From Aptenodytes patagonicus (lineage: Eukaryota > Chordata > Aves > Sphenisciformes > Spheniscidae), in the NCBI RefSeq assembly GCF_965638725.1, contig NC_134949.1:122262294-122326293 (forward strand): a stretch of 64,000 bases of DNA. Reading direction: 5' to 3'. The number at the start of each line of letters is the position of its first letter. Position 1 is the first letter of the stretch. Below, in pieces: positions 32,301-44,094 of this stretch. The notes below the pieces were generated by a model. It was not told the DNA's origin. It saw nothing but the letters and a program-made list of their open reading frames with translations, and did no database searches. Position numbers and translations under genes: made by a program.

Positions 32301-35300
32301 TAGCCTAAAACTTCATTAATGCTGCTAGAAGCAGCCAGAAATTCAGTGGTGTGAGTGGTCTCGCACTCTAACCACAGGTGAAATCAATGTAGACTTATCA
32401 GTTATGTGACATAGGCAGGGCATTTCATTCTGCCTTTAAAAGCCTCATTCATGTTGCAGCTATAACTGCTAGATTTGTGCTACTAAATGTAATTTTAATT
32501 ACTTAGCTAGTCCATTCAGTGGACTCATGCTTTTCAAATTTTTTGTATTCTTCTCTGTTATTAGGTAACTCACATAGATACTAAACATAACTCTGAAATA
32601 TTATCTCAGTTGGAGCCGTGGACAATATATTGTATTCAAGTGCAAGCAGTTATCCCCGAGTGGAACAAAACAGGGGAACTGAGCGGAGAGCTTTGCGAGC
32701 AGACAACCCACAACGGTAATACCTGGTGCATCGCAATGGGACACGCGCTGTAGGGAACTAGGAGGTGTGCAAAGCCATTCAAAATGAAAATCGGCGTAAC
32801 GTGTAAACCTTCCAAAAATGGATGTGTTTGTTACTTTAGCATTGTTTGTTTGGTCGTTAATATGTGTGCACCTTTGGAGCGGAGGAGTTGGAAACGAAGT
32901 GAAAACTACAAGCAATATAGCACCGATGGCATGATGCTTTACTTTGCCTCAGAGGCCTGAAAATGAGAGTTAAATGGACCATAGGCTCTTCACTGATCAC
33001 GCTGTGTGCCTGAATTTCTTTTACTATTAGCTGTATTCATTATCCTGTGAAAGCCTTTGTTCCGTATATCTGTAACTGAGAAAGGAATTGGACCCTGTGT
33101 TGCAGTCTGCTTCATCTGGCGATATTGCCAGTGTCTGTCATGAGGCCAGGTCATGATGCTCTTTCTCTGTGACACACAGCAGTTATTAATCAATAGTATA
33201 AACAATTATTTTGTTTCGATGCTTTCCTTTTCATTTTGAAGGCAGTTAAGTACCAAAAGCGCTTTCCTTTCCAGCCATGCCACCTTAGCTGCTGTCTGTG
33301 GAGTCCAGCAATAACCACCACGTGGCCTGACCCTGTCGTCTTAGCAGGGAGCTTTATGTCCCTAGTTAAAAGAAAGGATAGAGTCCTAGATACTGTCTTT
33401 TTCACAGGTATAATGTGTATTTCAAGTAACTTACACCCTTGGATAACTTGTGGAAAATCAGACACCCAATTTGATGAGGAAGCCATCTAGGGGGAGGCTG
33501 GGGAAGCTACTGGGCTGACCTGTTTCTCACACGTTTTTCCACATAAAATGTTTCCTCATATATTTTTCCCACATGTATATTATCTGCATGCACTGCAGTT
33601 GAATTGCAGGTGGGTTTTGGTGGTGGTTTTGCTTGTTAGTTCGTGGCTAAAACAGTGCTTAGCAAGCGTAGGTCGGTTTAAAACATTTATACAGTGATGT
33701 ATGGATACATTTTCATTCCCATTGCCTGGTGTGAAATCCCCGTGCGTGAGACAATTTTTTTAAAGGCTCAGTAGTTTAGAATTTTACAGACTTTTATCCC
33801 CTGCTGTCTTGTCTTTGCTGCCATTTTTACACATTTCTTTAAGAGAAAAGTGGAAGCCTATACTCCAGTAGTGTTATGTGTCAACTCCTACGCTCCTGAA
33901 ACACCAAAGAGTGTACAATAGCTTTTTACATTATATCACCTTGTGGGTGGTTCTCTTGGTCTTTTTTCCTTTAATCATTTGCCTCGTAGTGCGTGTAGAA
34001 TCACCAGTACGTGTAACTGTAAATGTCTAAATATGATGGCTTGTAAGCTTACTTTATTGAGAACTTCCTCAGCCTATTCAGACTAAAGATTTAAGAGCTA
34101 AGAGGTATTTTGCATCTGGAAACAAAGACTTATGTTTGCAGTTACAATTTTGTAATAGTTTGTGGGGTTTTTTTAAATTCCATAGAGAAAGTGATAATTT
34201 GAAAAGAATATATTCAGAAATTAATAATCACAGTTTAATTTTTTTTTTCTTGTCCCTTGCAGGTGTAACTCCTGTGTGGATAATTGTGACCGTTCTTATA
34301 GGATCAATGTTGGTCGTTGTAATATCTGTTCCTGTTTGTTTCTTTTCCTTTTTGTATCTATATCGACTCACCAGACATGTTTTCTGCCCTTCATATATTT
34401 TCCCACAACACTTGAAAGAGGTTTGTTTTCTACCTAACACAGTTAAAATCAGACTTTTCAGCAGAACCGTCTGCCCTTCAAAGGCCCTCTGTGCCAAAAC
34501 CTTTAGAGCTTCTTTTATTTTGCCTTCTTTCATTTGCATCTGATTGTTAGCCATGTGTAAAATGCAGACTATTCTGAACTTTCAGACTTTAGACCTTAAA
34601 CTTTTAGTTTTAGACTCTAAGAAGCAATGCTGGTTATCTGTTGTTATATAGTGGTTGTGTATGGTAAAACTTGCTCTTCTGCCAAACACAAAAAGCCGTT
34701 CAAATAGGCATAAATGATGAAGTCGTGAACTTTGGAAAAAGCTGACAAAGGAAGGTACTTTTCAGTATGAGAAAGGTACTGGAAGTTAGTTTATTTAATA
34801 TTCAATTTCTGGCATTATAAGGTCATAAATTTTGCATGAACGTTACCTCAGTTTTTTCATCATGTTCTGTGGCGCTGCGTAGACATAAGTAAGAAGCAGT
34901 GAATTGAGACTTCCTTTTGAAGTATACCATTGTATAATAAACTCTGAAATACCGTCATTCTGAATTGTTCTGCACAGAATGGTCCAAAATATTTAAAAGC
35001 TGAACAACTTAAAAACTTGGCATAGACTTTTAATCCTAAAGCAACTGCCTAATTTGTAATATGAAGCTCCATATGGCTTAGAAACAGGATCTTTTCTTTT
35101 GTCTTGAAGTGAGAGAATAACAGGTGTTAACCTTCAGTTCCTCTTTTTAGATAGTGAACAACTGAGCTATCTGTCTCTACTATCTCATCTTAGACTTAAA
35201 ATTGCACACTTGTTCTCCTGAAACAAAGTTCTTTCGCAAATATAATAATGACTTTTAATGTAAGTAAATAACGTAGTGAAATCTGAAAATTCAAGATGAA

Positions 35301-36971
35301 ATGAGAGCAATGAATGTTAGCCATTCCTGTCGGGGAATACCACTGACCCTGTTACCCACATAGCAACTTAAAAAGGCTGTATCAGAATCTCCTCCAAGAA
35401 ACAAGGCTATACAGAATGTTACGTACGCTAAAGTTAGCAACCTATACTCTTCTGAGTTTCTTGCAGTTTCTCTGGGTCTTTCATTTGGACTCATTTAGAG
35501 TTCTGTAGACTAAGGCTTTGCAGCTGACTTAGCAATCATCTCGTGCTTTAAGTTGAGCACATGCTCAGCACACAGTAGTTTGCTGAACCTGGAGCTCAGC
35601 TGTTGGGAAGGTAGCATTGCTCTGATCAATACAGGATATGGTCAAATTTCAATTTGCTCACAGCTTTCTCACAAGAAAGGGAGAATTTTCATTTTGTGCT
35701 AGTGGGTTATAGTGGTTAATCACAGTAATCAAAGGTTAGTCGTGCTTACCTAAAATGACATTTCTCAAAGGCAGTAGTTTCACTACGTGAACATTTGAGG
35801 TTGCAGGTTACTGACAGAACATTTCAAATCACGGTTTGCTAGAAAAAGGTCTAATAGTAATAATATTAGTATTTATTTTTGTAATTACAGTGAACAGGAC
35901 TCCTGATAGAGCAGCTTGTTTCTTATGTAAAATGCACTAAAGTAATAGACAGGGGTCAGGTCACAAGAACAAAATGTACTCCTCCAGCCACTACCAATAA
36001 AATGAACTGCCACTTCAGCTGCCAAAATGAGTGGTTGACATGTTATTACTGTGTTGAGTAGGTGTGCTGTTCTTGCGTTGACATTCAGAATACAGTCATG
36101 ACATGCTGCGAAGTCCATGTTGATTCTTGAGGCCGGTTCCATCTTATCAGCAGAACAGGGAGTGGGAGGAAGTTGTGCTATTTCGGTACTAAAGTTAAGT
36201 CCTCTTTCTCACTGAACTGCATAGCCCCGCAAATCTCCCTCCCTCTCCTTTGCTTGACTAAATGGTTATGGTTTATGTTGACATTTAAAGCATGACTATT
36301 TGACGTCTGAGCAGGCAGCTCTCTGAGATGGCAGGAACAATTCACATCTTTTGGAGCTATTTGACAAATCTCTCTGTGAACTCCTGCACCTACAGTCAAG
36401 TCACCGTTTTTAGGTTTTCATAGAATCATGGAATCATTAAGGTTGGAAAAGACCTCTAAGATCATTGAGTCCAACCAAACAAAACCTAGGTATTTTATTT
36501 TTTTAAGAAAGTTTATATTCCAAAGAAGTCACTAACCCCTGGGTTATCTTCTTGCAAATAAAGGCACTTTCGACTTCCTTCCAAGCCTTGCACAGGATGT
36601 TAAAGCAAGCAGAGAGATTATTACATTGTCGCCACTCTGGGACTTCTAAGGATTGAGAAAGCCAATTGATGCGTGGAAAACAATATAAAACATATTTCTA
36701 AGCAAACAGGATGGTATGTCTGGTGCAGCCTAATTCTCGTTTCCTCTTTCCTTCACAGTTTTTGAGCAAGCCTCCCAGTGGTTTGCAGTTTTTTTCTCCA
36801 CTCCCGCAAGAGGAGCATCTTTTTTATGACAAGCTAACTGTCATTTCAGAAGAATCCAAAAATCAAAGCGATGAGACAGGGGATGAGGCCAGCAAGACAA
36901 CAGAGCACCTTCAGGACTCTGAAGAAGAACATTCTGATTCAAGAATAGTACCAGCTTCAGAAAAGGCCTAA
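22597..36971 (+). CDS. IL10RB: Interleukin-10 receptor subunit beta, complete CDS, 7 exons
   Basis: Shared accessory chain of the IL-10, IL-22, IL-26 and type III interferon receptors, which brings TYK2 to the complex at the plasma membrane. Exons are 22597-22645, 26433-26556, 27868-28037, 30237-30403, 32565-32715, 34263-34420 and 36759-36971. That gives 1032 nt and 343 aa (human 325), with end phases 1,2,1,0,1,0. Residues 1-17 are the signal peptide, 18-114 domain 1 ([26 protein letters not shown]), 115-220 domain 2 ([29 protein letters not shown]), about 225-255 the membrane span, and the rest an 88-residue tail with PQHLKE and [11 protein letters not shown], both close to human. Three ectodomain sequons are visible. 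It is 2.1 kb downstream of IFNAR2 with its own CpG-island promoter. Confidence 0.96.
23333..23910 (-). mobile_element. Solo ERVL LTR with perfect target duplication
   Basis: 578 bp with TG...CA ends, homologous to the provirus LTRs but with a different central block (about 23470-23640, no AAT microsatellite), hence a related subfamily. The target duplication GCCAC (23328-23332 and 23911-23915) is exact. It is antisense to IL10RB and lies 0.69 kb after exon 1. Its 5-bp duplication independently supports the provirus boundaries. Confidence 0.93.
24440..24598 (+). mobile_element. CR1 LINE 3' part, left piece of an interrupted copy
   Basis: Plus-oriented CR1 3' region (GTGAAGCACTGGCACAGGTT, TCAAGGTCAGGTTGGACGGG, TTGGACTAG), broken at GGACTAG by the opposite-strand CR1. 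It resumes at 25194. Confidence 0.88.
24599..25193 (-). mobile_element. CR1 LINE inserted into another CR1
   Basis: A minus-strand CR1, 5'-truncated, with its 3' tail (repeated AATCATAG) at the left. Its ORF2 end is nearly open on the minus strand ([39 protein letters not shown]). It is flanked by the 7-bp direct repeat GGACTAG (24592-24598 and 25194-25200). Confidence 0.92.
25194..25255 (+). mobile_element. CR1 LINE 3' end, right piece of the interrupted copy
   Basis: Continues the 24440-24598 copy: GGACTAGATGACCTTTAGAG, then CCCTTCCAATCC and terminal ATGATTCTATGATTCT. Confidence 0.9.
26433..26556 (+). CDS. IL10RB: IL10RB exon 2
   Basis: [13 protein letters not shown] ... [26 protein letters not shown], matching human PPPENVRMNSVNFKNILQW. 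Acceptor CCCACAG, donor GTAAGT, end phase 2. Confidence 0.95.
26557..30236 (+). other. IL10RB introns 2 and 3
   Basis: Intron 2 (26557-27867) and intron 3 (28038-30236) flank exon 3 (27868-28037). Intron 2 has a locally GC-rich stretch near 26990-27340 that gives open frames on the minus strand but no recognisable product. No repeat was recognised in either intron. Confidence 0.6.
27868..28037 (+). CDS. IL10RB: IL10RB exon 3
   Basis: Carries [18 protein letters not shown] and [11 protein letters not shown], close to human LTECDFSSLSKYGDH and EHSDW. Acceptor CATACAG, donor GTAAGC, end phase 1. Confidence 0.96.
30237..30403 (+). CDS. IL10RB: IL10RB exon 4
   Basis: Reads [12 protein letters not shown] through YWKKGSNTE, like human TIIGPPGMQV and YWKNGTDE. 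The acceptor is a tandem TAG-CAG, so the start is 30237 or 30240; the first matches human better. Donor GTAACT, phase 0. Confidence 0.94.
30404..32564 (+). other. IL10RB intron 4
   Basis: Contains one well-preserved CR1 (31276-31868); otherwise nothing recognised. Confidence 0.75.
31276..31868 (+). mobile_element. 5'-truncated CR1 LINE with largely open ORF2 end
   Basis: The frame is open across the whole truncated ORF2 end to 31785 ([72 protein letters not shown]). The 3' UTR ends AGGATTCTATGATTCTATAA. It starts at almost the same CR1 position as the copy at 24599-25193 and is likely the same young subfamily. Confidence 0.94.
32565..32715 (+). CDS. IL10RB: IL10RB exon 5
   Basis: [21 protein letters not shown] then [17 protein letters not shown] and LCEQTTHN, matching human LEPWTTYCVQVRG and VCEQTTHD. 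Donor GTAATA, end phase 1. Confidence 0.95.
34263..34420 (+). CDS. IL10RB: IL10RB exon 6, transmembrane
   Basis: [20 protein letters not shown] is the span start; the exon ends FPQHLKE, identical in its last six residues to human PQHLKE. The donor is GTTTGT, weaker than usual. Phase 0. Confidence 0.94.
36417..36476 (-). repeat. CR1 LINE 3'-end fragment
   Basis: Reads TCATAGAATCATGGAATCAT then GGTTGGAAAAGACCTCTAAG, the reverse complement of a CR1 3' end. Confidence 0.9.
36759..36971 (+). CDS. IL10RB: IL10RB exon 7, cytoplasmic tail and stop
   Basis: [19 protein letters not shown], then [13 protein letters not shown] (human VFDKLSVIAEDS), then an acidic tail to TAA. Acceptor CCTTCACAG. Confidence 0.95.
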   Translation, partial: FLSKPPSGLQFFSPLPQEEHLFYDKLTVISEESKNQSDETGDEASKTTEHLQDSEEEHSDSRIVPASEKA

Positions 36972-37535
36972 ATGCACTCCTCATACTTTACTCGGACCAG
37001 AAGAAAAGCAAATGGGCTGTTGAGTTTATCTTCTTCTTGCTGCATTCTTAAGACAGTAAAAAACCATATACGAAAATGTGTACAGAGACTTTTGACAGAA
37101 TCATATTTTTTTTTTTTGAAGTACAAGAAACTTGACTATAAATGAGGAATTAAATGATACGTAATTTTTGCCACTGTTTGTAGTGGCTCACTGTTAAGTT
37201 GTAGCAATACCTAGGACTGTATCATGACATTAATTTAAAAAGCAAATGTCATATATATATATATATAATACTAGTTAATTTAACTTTGATGAGCTATTTA
37301 TTGCAAAAGCTAATCAAAATGACATATTGTGTAAAGTTTATAAAAGAAAATCATATATTATAAAGAAAGACCTGATCTGACTTACTTTTTTTTAATGAGA
37401 AATTGTGTGTATTTCTTAAGGATATCCCTAGTGGCATAATCTTTCTATTGAATATTTTTTTACCTGATGCAAAACTGTAAAGTTATTATGATGGTACGAA
37501 CTTGGTATGAATAAACCAAACACAAATATTCAGTG
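36972..37535 (+). other. IL10RB 3' UTR
   Basis: AT-rich, with an (AT)n run at 37252-37266. AATAAA at 37510-37515 is the best poly(A) signal, giving a 3' UTR of about 560 bases. Confidence 0.65.
37510..37515 (+). terminator. IL10RB poly(A) signal (AATAAA)
   Basis: A canonical hexamer (GAATAAACC) 540 bases after the stop, with GT-rich sequence (CAGTGTGTTTTG) about 15-20 bases downstream. Confidence 0.65.
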
Positions 37536-40500
37536 TGTTTTGCACTGCAAGGTGTTACTCATACTTCATCACTAAGGATAACGGGAACGTACCAGTGCAC
37601 TGCCGGATAGCCCTCTATGTTCAGGTATTGCTCAGTCCCCTGAGCCTCTGCCCTGCAGTTTCTATGGCTAATTAAATTTTGCCTACCTAATCCAGAGGCC
37701 ACTGAAGTCTGTGGAAAACTTCGCAGCTAAAGTGGGAGTTAAAAGGTAGGTTCATTTTATTTATCTACTGATACATATTCTTAACTGAAAAAAAGTAAAT
37801 CCAGGTTGATGTGACTCCCATGCTGCATAACACAATCTCACCTGCATAGCCCTGTTCATGCATGTGAAGGTTACGTCCACACCAACATCAGGGCGTAAAG
37901 TGTGACCTTTGCACAGGTCAGACACTCGCAGGTTTTGTGAGTGATGTGAATTTTTTTGTGTGTATTATTACATCAAAACGAGAGTGAAAAATTAAATTCT
38001 GTCAGCAAAAGTAACTTGCCATGAGTGAAGTTGTGTGTAAAACATAACTTGATGTGGGAACTGCAAAATTTTTGGCTATGGTTTTAAGGTTTGTTAATTA
38101 ATGTGTAAATATTCACTTCTTGGGAACTGTTGCAGGAAGAAAACATAAGGAGAACAGGCACTGATTCTTTGTACCACACAGCTATATGTAATCTGCACGG
38201 TTTTTCTGCACTTTTTAATTTTCATCATATTTTGGTTTAATGTGGAATATGGAAAAAATGGGGAAGCATTTTCATTTTGGTTTTTTTTAAGGCATTTTGT
38301 TTCACCGGTGCTTTTCTTCACCTCTCGCCAAAGCTGCTCTGTGAGTGCTGATCCTAATGAAGGCTGATGTCCTGTGTCTGATACACCCTTTCCACCGTAA
38401 AAATTCAGCTCCCTGTGTGTTCCCTATCCCTCCTTCCACAGTAGCAGCTTCTTCTGTATATTCTTTTTTTTTTTTTTTTTGGCTTTCAGAAAGGCAAAAC
38501 ACACATAGCATAGCTCATATGACCAATGCATGTGCTGGTTGGCTGGCCAGCTGCTGTCAGAAGAGAAGAGGGTTGAGATTTCCCTGCCTTTTCCTCGCTC
38601 TTTTAGTAGAGCTGCTTTCATCTATTCGGCAGCTGATTTTCATGGAAGAGTGGGAAGTCTATCAAATGTGGCTGAAATCAATCAGCTGGTTCAAAGGTTA
38701 TGGTGAGGGCACAGATAAGGCAGTCCATGTGCTGTGCCACTTCATTACAGGTTCATTGGTTAGCCAAATTGGGGGAGAGAAAAAAAATAATCTTGGCTAT
38801 TCAGAGATACAGTCTTTTTCGATTAAGCAGGAAGAATGTGTGCAAGAACATCGTCTCTGAAATTTTGAGAGGTTGGCTTCTCCCATTTACAAAGAGGAAG
38901 TGTTTCCCCTCGTGTATTTGCCAATACCAATTGTTGTACTATCACATGAGAGGAGAGGGAAAGACTCTGTTCTCAGAATTCTGCTTCCTCTTTCAACACC
39001 TCCAGACACATGGGAAAAGGAAGGATTTGTGCTGACCGCTTTGTTTGTTTAACTTTTCTTTGATGTGGAATGCAGTGTCTTTAAAGAAACAGCTGTTTTA
39101 AGTTCATGTGAGCCCATCTTTAACCTACTGTCTATATCGTTGTCAAAAAGCCTTTATATAGTCAATTCCAAAATGAAAAATATATTAAGATTCCAGCTGC
39201 ACCACGACTAGCATGAAATAGGAATGAATTCCCCAACTCTGCATCTCAATAGGTCTCTCAAATTTCCAGAAAGTCCGGAGACCTGTACGATCCTAGCAAA
39301 GGTTCAACCCCCAACCATACCATGCTCCAGTTGTCTGAGGACATCAAGCTAACAGAGCTGTTAGACTACACCATTGCTAGTGTTATTCTAATGCACATAA
39401 CTTGGTAAATAAAGTTAGGAGACTATATGCCACACAGAGCAGAACTGAAGGCTCCAGTGCAGAATATATTTAATAAAGATCATCCTGAAAGGGCAGAGAG
39501 ACATTCTGTGAAATCCTGATTCGATTATCTGGTGCCAGAAGTCTTATTTCATGTAGAGCTAACCTTGTAGTCAGGGCATCCTCTAACACTGATGTCTGCT
39601 TGCTTGTCTGCTCTCCCTTCGGTCATATAAGCATCCAGCATGTGCATTTGTGCAGTGTAGAAAAGCATCGTTTGTATTCCGGTTTATAAAGGAATTCAAA
39701 AGTAATGTTAAATAATGATTTGACCTCGTGGAGGACTGCGATTAATGCTTCATTGCTGACTTCTCACCTCAGGTTAAATCGCTTTGCTGCATTCTCCTTA
39801 TAATTCCCTCAGTTCTTAAATGAGGATTATGGTTTGCAGATACTGCAGTGATGGGAAAGACAGAAGCCCCCTAAGTAAGCAGACGGACATCGTGAGCATA
39901 ACGACAGAGCAAGCAGGAGAGGGGTAAGGCCTGTAGCTAGCACGAATAGCACCTGAAAAATCTCAGCAAGGCTGTTCAACACACTGTGAGGAGGACAGGG
40001 GAAGCTGTACGTTCAGTGACCGTTAGAAGACAGATTTAGCTTGCTGAACCAGGCAAGGCATTTCTTGGATGATTCTCATTTTCTTTGCTAAATATCACTC
40101 TTCTGACCTCAGAAGAGGGTTTATGACTAAAAAGACAGTTATAAGCTGTCCTTCAGAGCTCCTACATGTGCTGCTCATTGAGACCTGACTTGTGGTAAAC
40201 GTGGAGCGTGCTCACCTCCAGGCATGATCCACAGCAGTTGAAGGAACCTGCCACAGACAAACAAGGTTCTTCCTCCACACATAGAAGGAACTTTATGTAA
40301 AATTTCAGGCACATGATATGAAGTGCAAATACAGAGCAGCGCAACAAGAATGGAAAGAATTCACAGCACTATGAAAAGGGAAAGCCCGTCTCATTTTTCA
40401 CTTCTGACTTCTCACCTCTAATGTATTTTGTTCACCTCATTTCATATTAACCTGACCCAAACCCAGCTAAGCCATTAATGTCTACAGCTTTTACTCACAC

Positions 40501-43500
40501 ATTGCTAAACAACTATTCCTGGGGATTTTGGGTTTTTCCAGTGTTTTGTTGTTTAATGGGCTAAGACCCAGTAAATGGGTTACAGTTAGATAAAAGGACT
40601 AAGTGACAAGGGGTGATGTATTCAGAAACCCTAATTCTAGCCCCATAAGGCCAAACCCTCAGGCTCTCCCAAAACAGTAGCTCCTTCAGAAGGCAACTAC
40701 CTGGGATCCTTCTCTGGAAGAGCGTCTCTTTCCTTGATGGCTACAAAAAAAACCTAGGCTACTTTTTCCTCTTAGGCAAGGTTAGTCGACACAAATACCT
40801 CTCGGACATCTTGTACTCCTTCTTTCTGCTCTGCAGGGAAGTCAGGAATCTAGTTGTGACCGGCACTGAGGCCGGGCATGGCTAACGTCAGATATCGCAG
40901 TGCCACTTGAGAGGAATTAAAGCTGATTTTTACTTTTAAAGGTCAGCCTTTCCTAAGAGCTCCTAAAAGCAGTCCAGATTTTTTTCTTCAGATTGACCTG
41001 CAGTTTGGTTTGCTTCAGAGGTCTTCCTGTTCCAAACTGAGTCCTCACGGGATAGCATTTGTAGGTGAGAGCCCTCTTCTTCAGCCACAAAAGCCACAGC
41101 TTCACTGGGATGTGTAAAATGAGCCAACAGGCCTGGGGACAAGGTGTAGCCTCTGGCTGTACAAATGGGCTGCATGTCCCCACAGGTACCCCAGGCAGTA
41201 CACGGCACCTAGTGCCTCTTCAGAGAAGCAATAATTTAGAGAAGAGTTGATCTTGAGCTAAGCTTGTGGAGACTATGATGAAAATGAATCAATAGAATAG
41301 GTGAACTTCTAACTGTGTTATGATTTAGACTTCAAAGTACGGAAGTATGCTGCTAACTTTGGCACAGCGTGCCAGGAGTTTTGGCAAAGCGATGAGTAAA
41401 ACAGACTACTTTGAAGACCTGGGAGTTATTGGAAAAATATTTTAGACATGAAATGCAAAGCAGAGCAGGATGATTAAGGAATGGAGAAGTGGGGAAAACT
41501 GAGGCAGAGCTTGTGGTGAACAAAACAGATTGTAGAAGAGGGCAATAAGGTAGGACAGTAAGAGAAGGAACAGGAGTTTAGCAGGTTCTGGTCAAGGGAG
41601 TGGAGTGAGCATTTCAGGGAGAAAGGGAACACCGGAGCCCATGGCCTACCAAGGGACTAGGGATGCGATCGCCCACCAGCTCCACATTTTTCTTTTATCT
41701 CTCCATATTGGTAACTTCAGTGTCTTCCCTCCCCAGCAGGTCCTGGAGGCATCAGGGAAGGCTGGCTGGCTGCAGAGTGCAAATCCACATCTGCTGGCTG
41801 CCCGGCCAGAAAGAGTCCCGCTGAACAGCATAGCCAGAAAGACTTTCAGGAACTTCAACTCTACATCAATGACAAGCTCTTGAAAAAGCTTTTAAACAGA
41901 TTCTTAACCAGAAATACAGCATAAGAATTTGTGACATTGTTCGCCATTTTTTTCTGAGGCGGGTTGGGAAATAACCATTATTACTTGGCAAAATGTAATT
42001 TTCTAGTAATCATTAGTTATTGAATAAGTGGTATGGAGTGTCTGTGCAAATCAAGGCTCCTTTCCCTGATATTGCACTGTCGTGAAAAAGAAAGGTGAAA
42101 ATAGCTGTTTTACAGAAAGAACTGTGAATAATCAACAGGCTTAGCTGACTGTCTGCATGCAATAATCTGGAAGTTGCTCATTTGCACTTCCTAATATGGA
42201 GTCCTTTCTTATTTCTTCCTTACAAATTGGATTTCCTTAAGTTAATTTTGCATGCTTTCAAGAAATTATTGTAAAAGACTGAAGGCATGGAATGATAATG
42301 ATATAAAAAAGACAAATGAGAAACCACTGATGAAATCTTACAGAGGAAATCCTGGCTCCAGCAGCACTGATGTGCATTTACTAACGCTAGGATTTCACCC
42401 TGGAGAAAGCACCAGACCAAAGAATCTGTTTAGTAACTTTCAGCTCTTCCATTTTCCCATCAACTCTGACATCATGTCACTCAAATATTGTCTCTCATTT
42501 CTACTCCCTTCTCTCAGCTCCTGTTGTTTACATTACACTTTTTAAAACTAGATTGCAGGGACTTTTTTATCCCATCTCTGTGAGTAGCGTAGTTACAAAG
42601 ACAATGTAAATCACAACTGGAGCTTTGCACATGGGTTAGATTTTCAGACATACTGACATAATGGTACAACCAGGCTCTGAAACTCACCCTACAACTTGCT
42701 GATCATTATGCAATGTTATCTATGAAGATGAAAGTTGTAGATGTACTATAGTTAGGCATTTTGAAGATACTAGATAGGTCTCCACAGGCTGTAAAAAGAC
42801 AGGTTGACAGCAGGCTTTCCACATTCTTTCAGCCTGGTTGATGCAAATTATGACACCTCGGTCCTTCAAAACCTAATGTGCTGTTCTGACCAGATGCCTG
42901 TGTTTTATTTACCTGAGTTTTCTCATGTGCTGAAAATATTCAGCTGTTTCATGGCTAAAAACATTTCTGACACACAGAATTATATCTGTCCCAAACCCAA
43001 CTTTGTTCTTGTAGATCTTAGGGTGGAGGGTCAAAAGAAAAGGGCAAGAGCTGAACCTAAGGGTCTTTCGAGAACTTCATGAGTGTGAGAATAAAATACT
43101 AATGCAGGAAATATCCTTTGAAATAAACTTAATAATAAAGTCCTGTGGTGTAGCGCTACCACCTTTATCGTTCCAGCTCTGAGCCTGACCTTGCTCATTG
43201 TATCCTGCTCCTTTCCAAAAAATTAGAAACTGGTGCCTGCGGTGCAGTATATCCAGAATACAGCAAAGGTGAGATCAGAAGGGTGCACAGAGCAGGCAAA
43301 TGGTGTGTCATCTCAGCACCAGTATAGGAGCAGCTGTGAGAAACAAACAACTTCAGCTCTTGTCTGAGGCCTTCCGACTCTTATGGAGCAAGAGCCACTC
43401 TCACAACTCCAGAAGCCTCGCATCAAAGCAAGACCTTACTCACATTTTTCCTAAGGAGAAAGGGCACTTTGCTACAGCAACTAATAAAAAGATTAAGACT

Positions 43501-43694
43501 GGTGTCAGGCATTGTCCTCCTTACCTTGGAGGACTCACTTGCTCCTCTGCTGGTGGCTGAAGCCTCTAACGGAACACCTGGACCACATGGAGGAATTCTT
43601 TACCCCTTAAGAAGCTGCAGAAGAAAAGGAGGTGGGGATTGCAAGGTAGAGAAGCACCACCTGGAAGGCTTAAGTTAGCCGATGAGTTCTCATC
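37536..43694. other. Intergenic DNA between IL10RB and the first intergenic LTR
   Basis: No supported gene. Open frames are short and without family resemblance. A T run lies at 38463-38481. No young repeat was recognised. Confidence 0.55.
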
Positions 43695-43700
43695 TCAAAT

Positions 43701-44088
43701 TGTCGGAGTTTCCCTTTGTTCAGTGTCGACGACGGAGCGGGAGTTGCGATTCCGGAGTAATGACAGATCTCAATATGAGTATGGTCATTCTCCTTTATTT
43801 ACACTTATAACAGGGCTTATATAGTTACCTACTATGGACACGCGCTACCTGCAGCTTGCAGATAGGTTACAGCCTTGTGTTCACGCGCATCTATGCTCTA
43901 GCAGATTGGCCCGTTCTTTCTGATCATGCAAAATGCCTTCATGGTCTTTATCTTGTTTTTCTCCTTCCAGCTGCACATTCCTCTCTCCGTTATTTTCTGC
44001 TTAAGTGCCTTGTCATGCCAGGTGGTGCAGTGTTTGCTCATTAAAATCAAACTCAGGAATGTCCGTTAGTGAGACTCCCATTCCCACA
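43701..44088 (-). mobile_element. Solo LTR of a class II-type ERV (388 bp), 6-bp target duplication
   Basis: Ends TGTCGGAG and TTCCCACA (TG...CA). The exact 6-bp duplication TCAAAT at 43695-43700 and 44089-44094 is typical of alpha/beta-like (class II) elements. On the minus strand a TATATAA box (43817-43823) precedes AATAAA (43794-43799) by 17 bases, giving a compact promoter and poly(A) arrangement and fixing the orientation. It is unrelated to the ERVL LTRs in the window. Confidence 0.88.
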
Positions 44089-44094
44089 TCAAAT

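Larger units (their letters stand above)
32716..36758 (+). other. IL10RB introns 5 and 6
   Basis: Intron 5 (32716-34262) and intron 6 (34421-36758) flank the transmembrane exon. Intron 6 has a short minus-strand CR1 tail at 36417-36476. Nothing else was recognised. Confidence 0.7.

Noticed and set aside
37536..43694. A fourth gene between IL10RB and IFNAR1
   Set aside because: The open frames are short, in AT-rich DNA, lack phase-compatible splice sites and show no protein family features.
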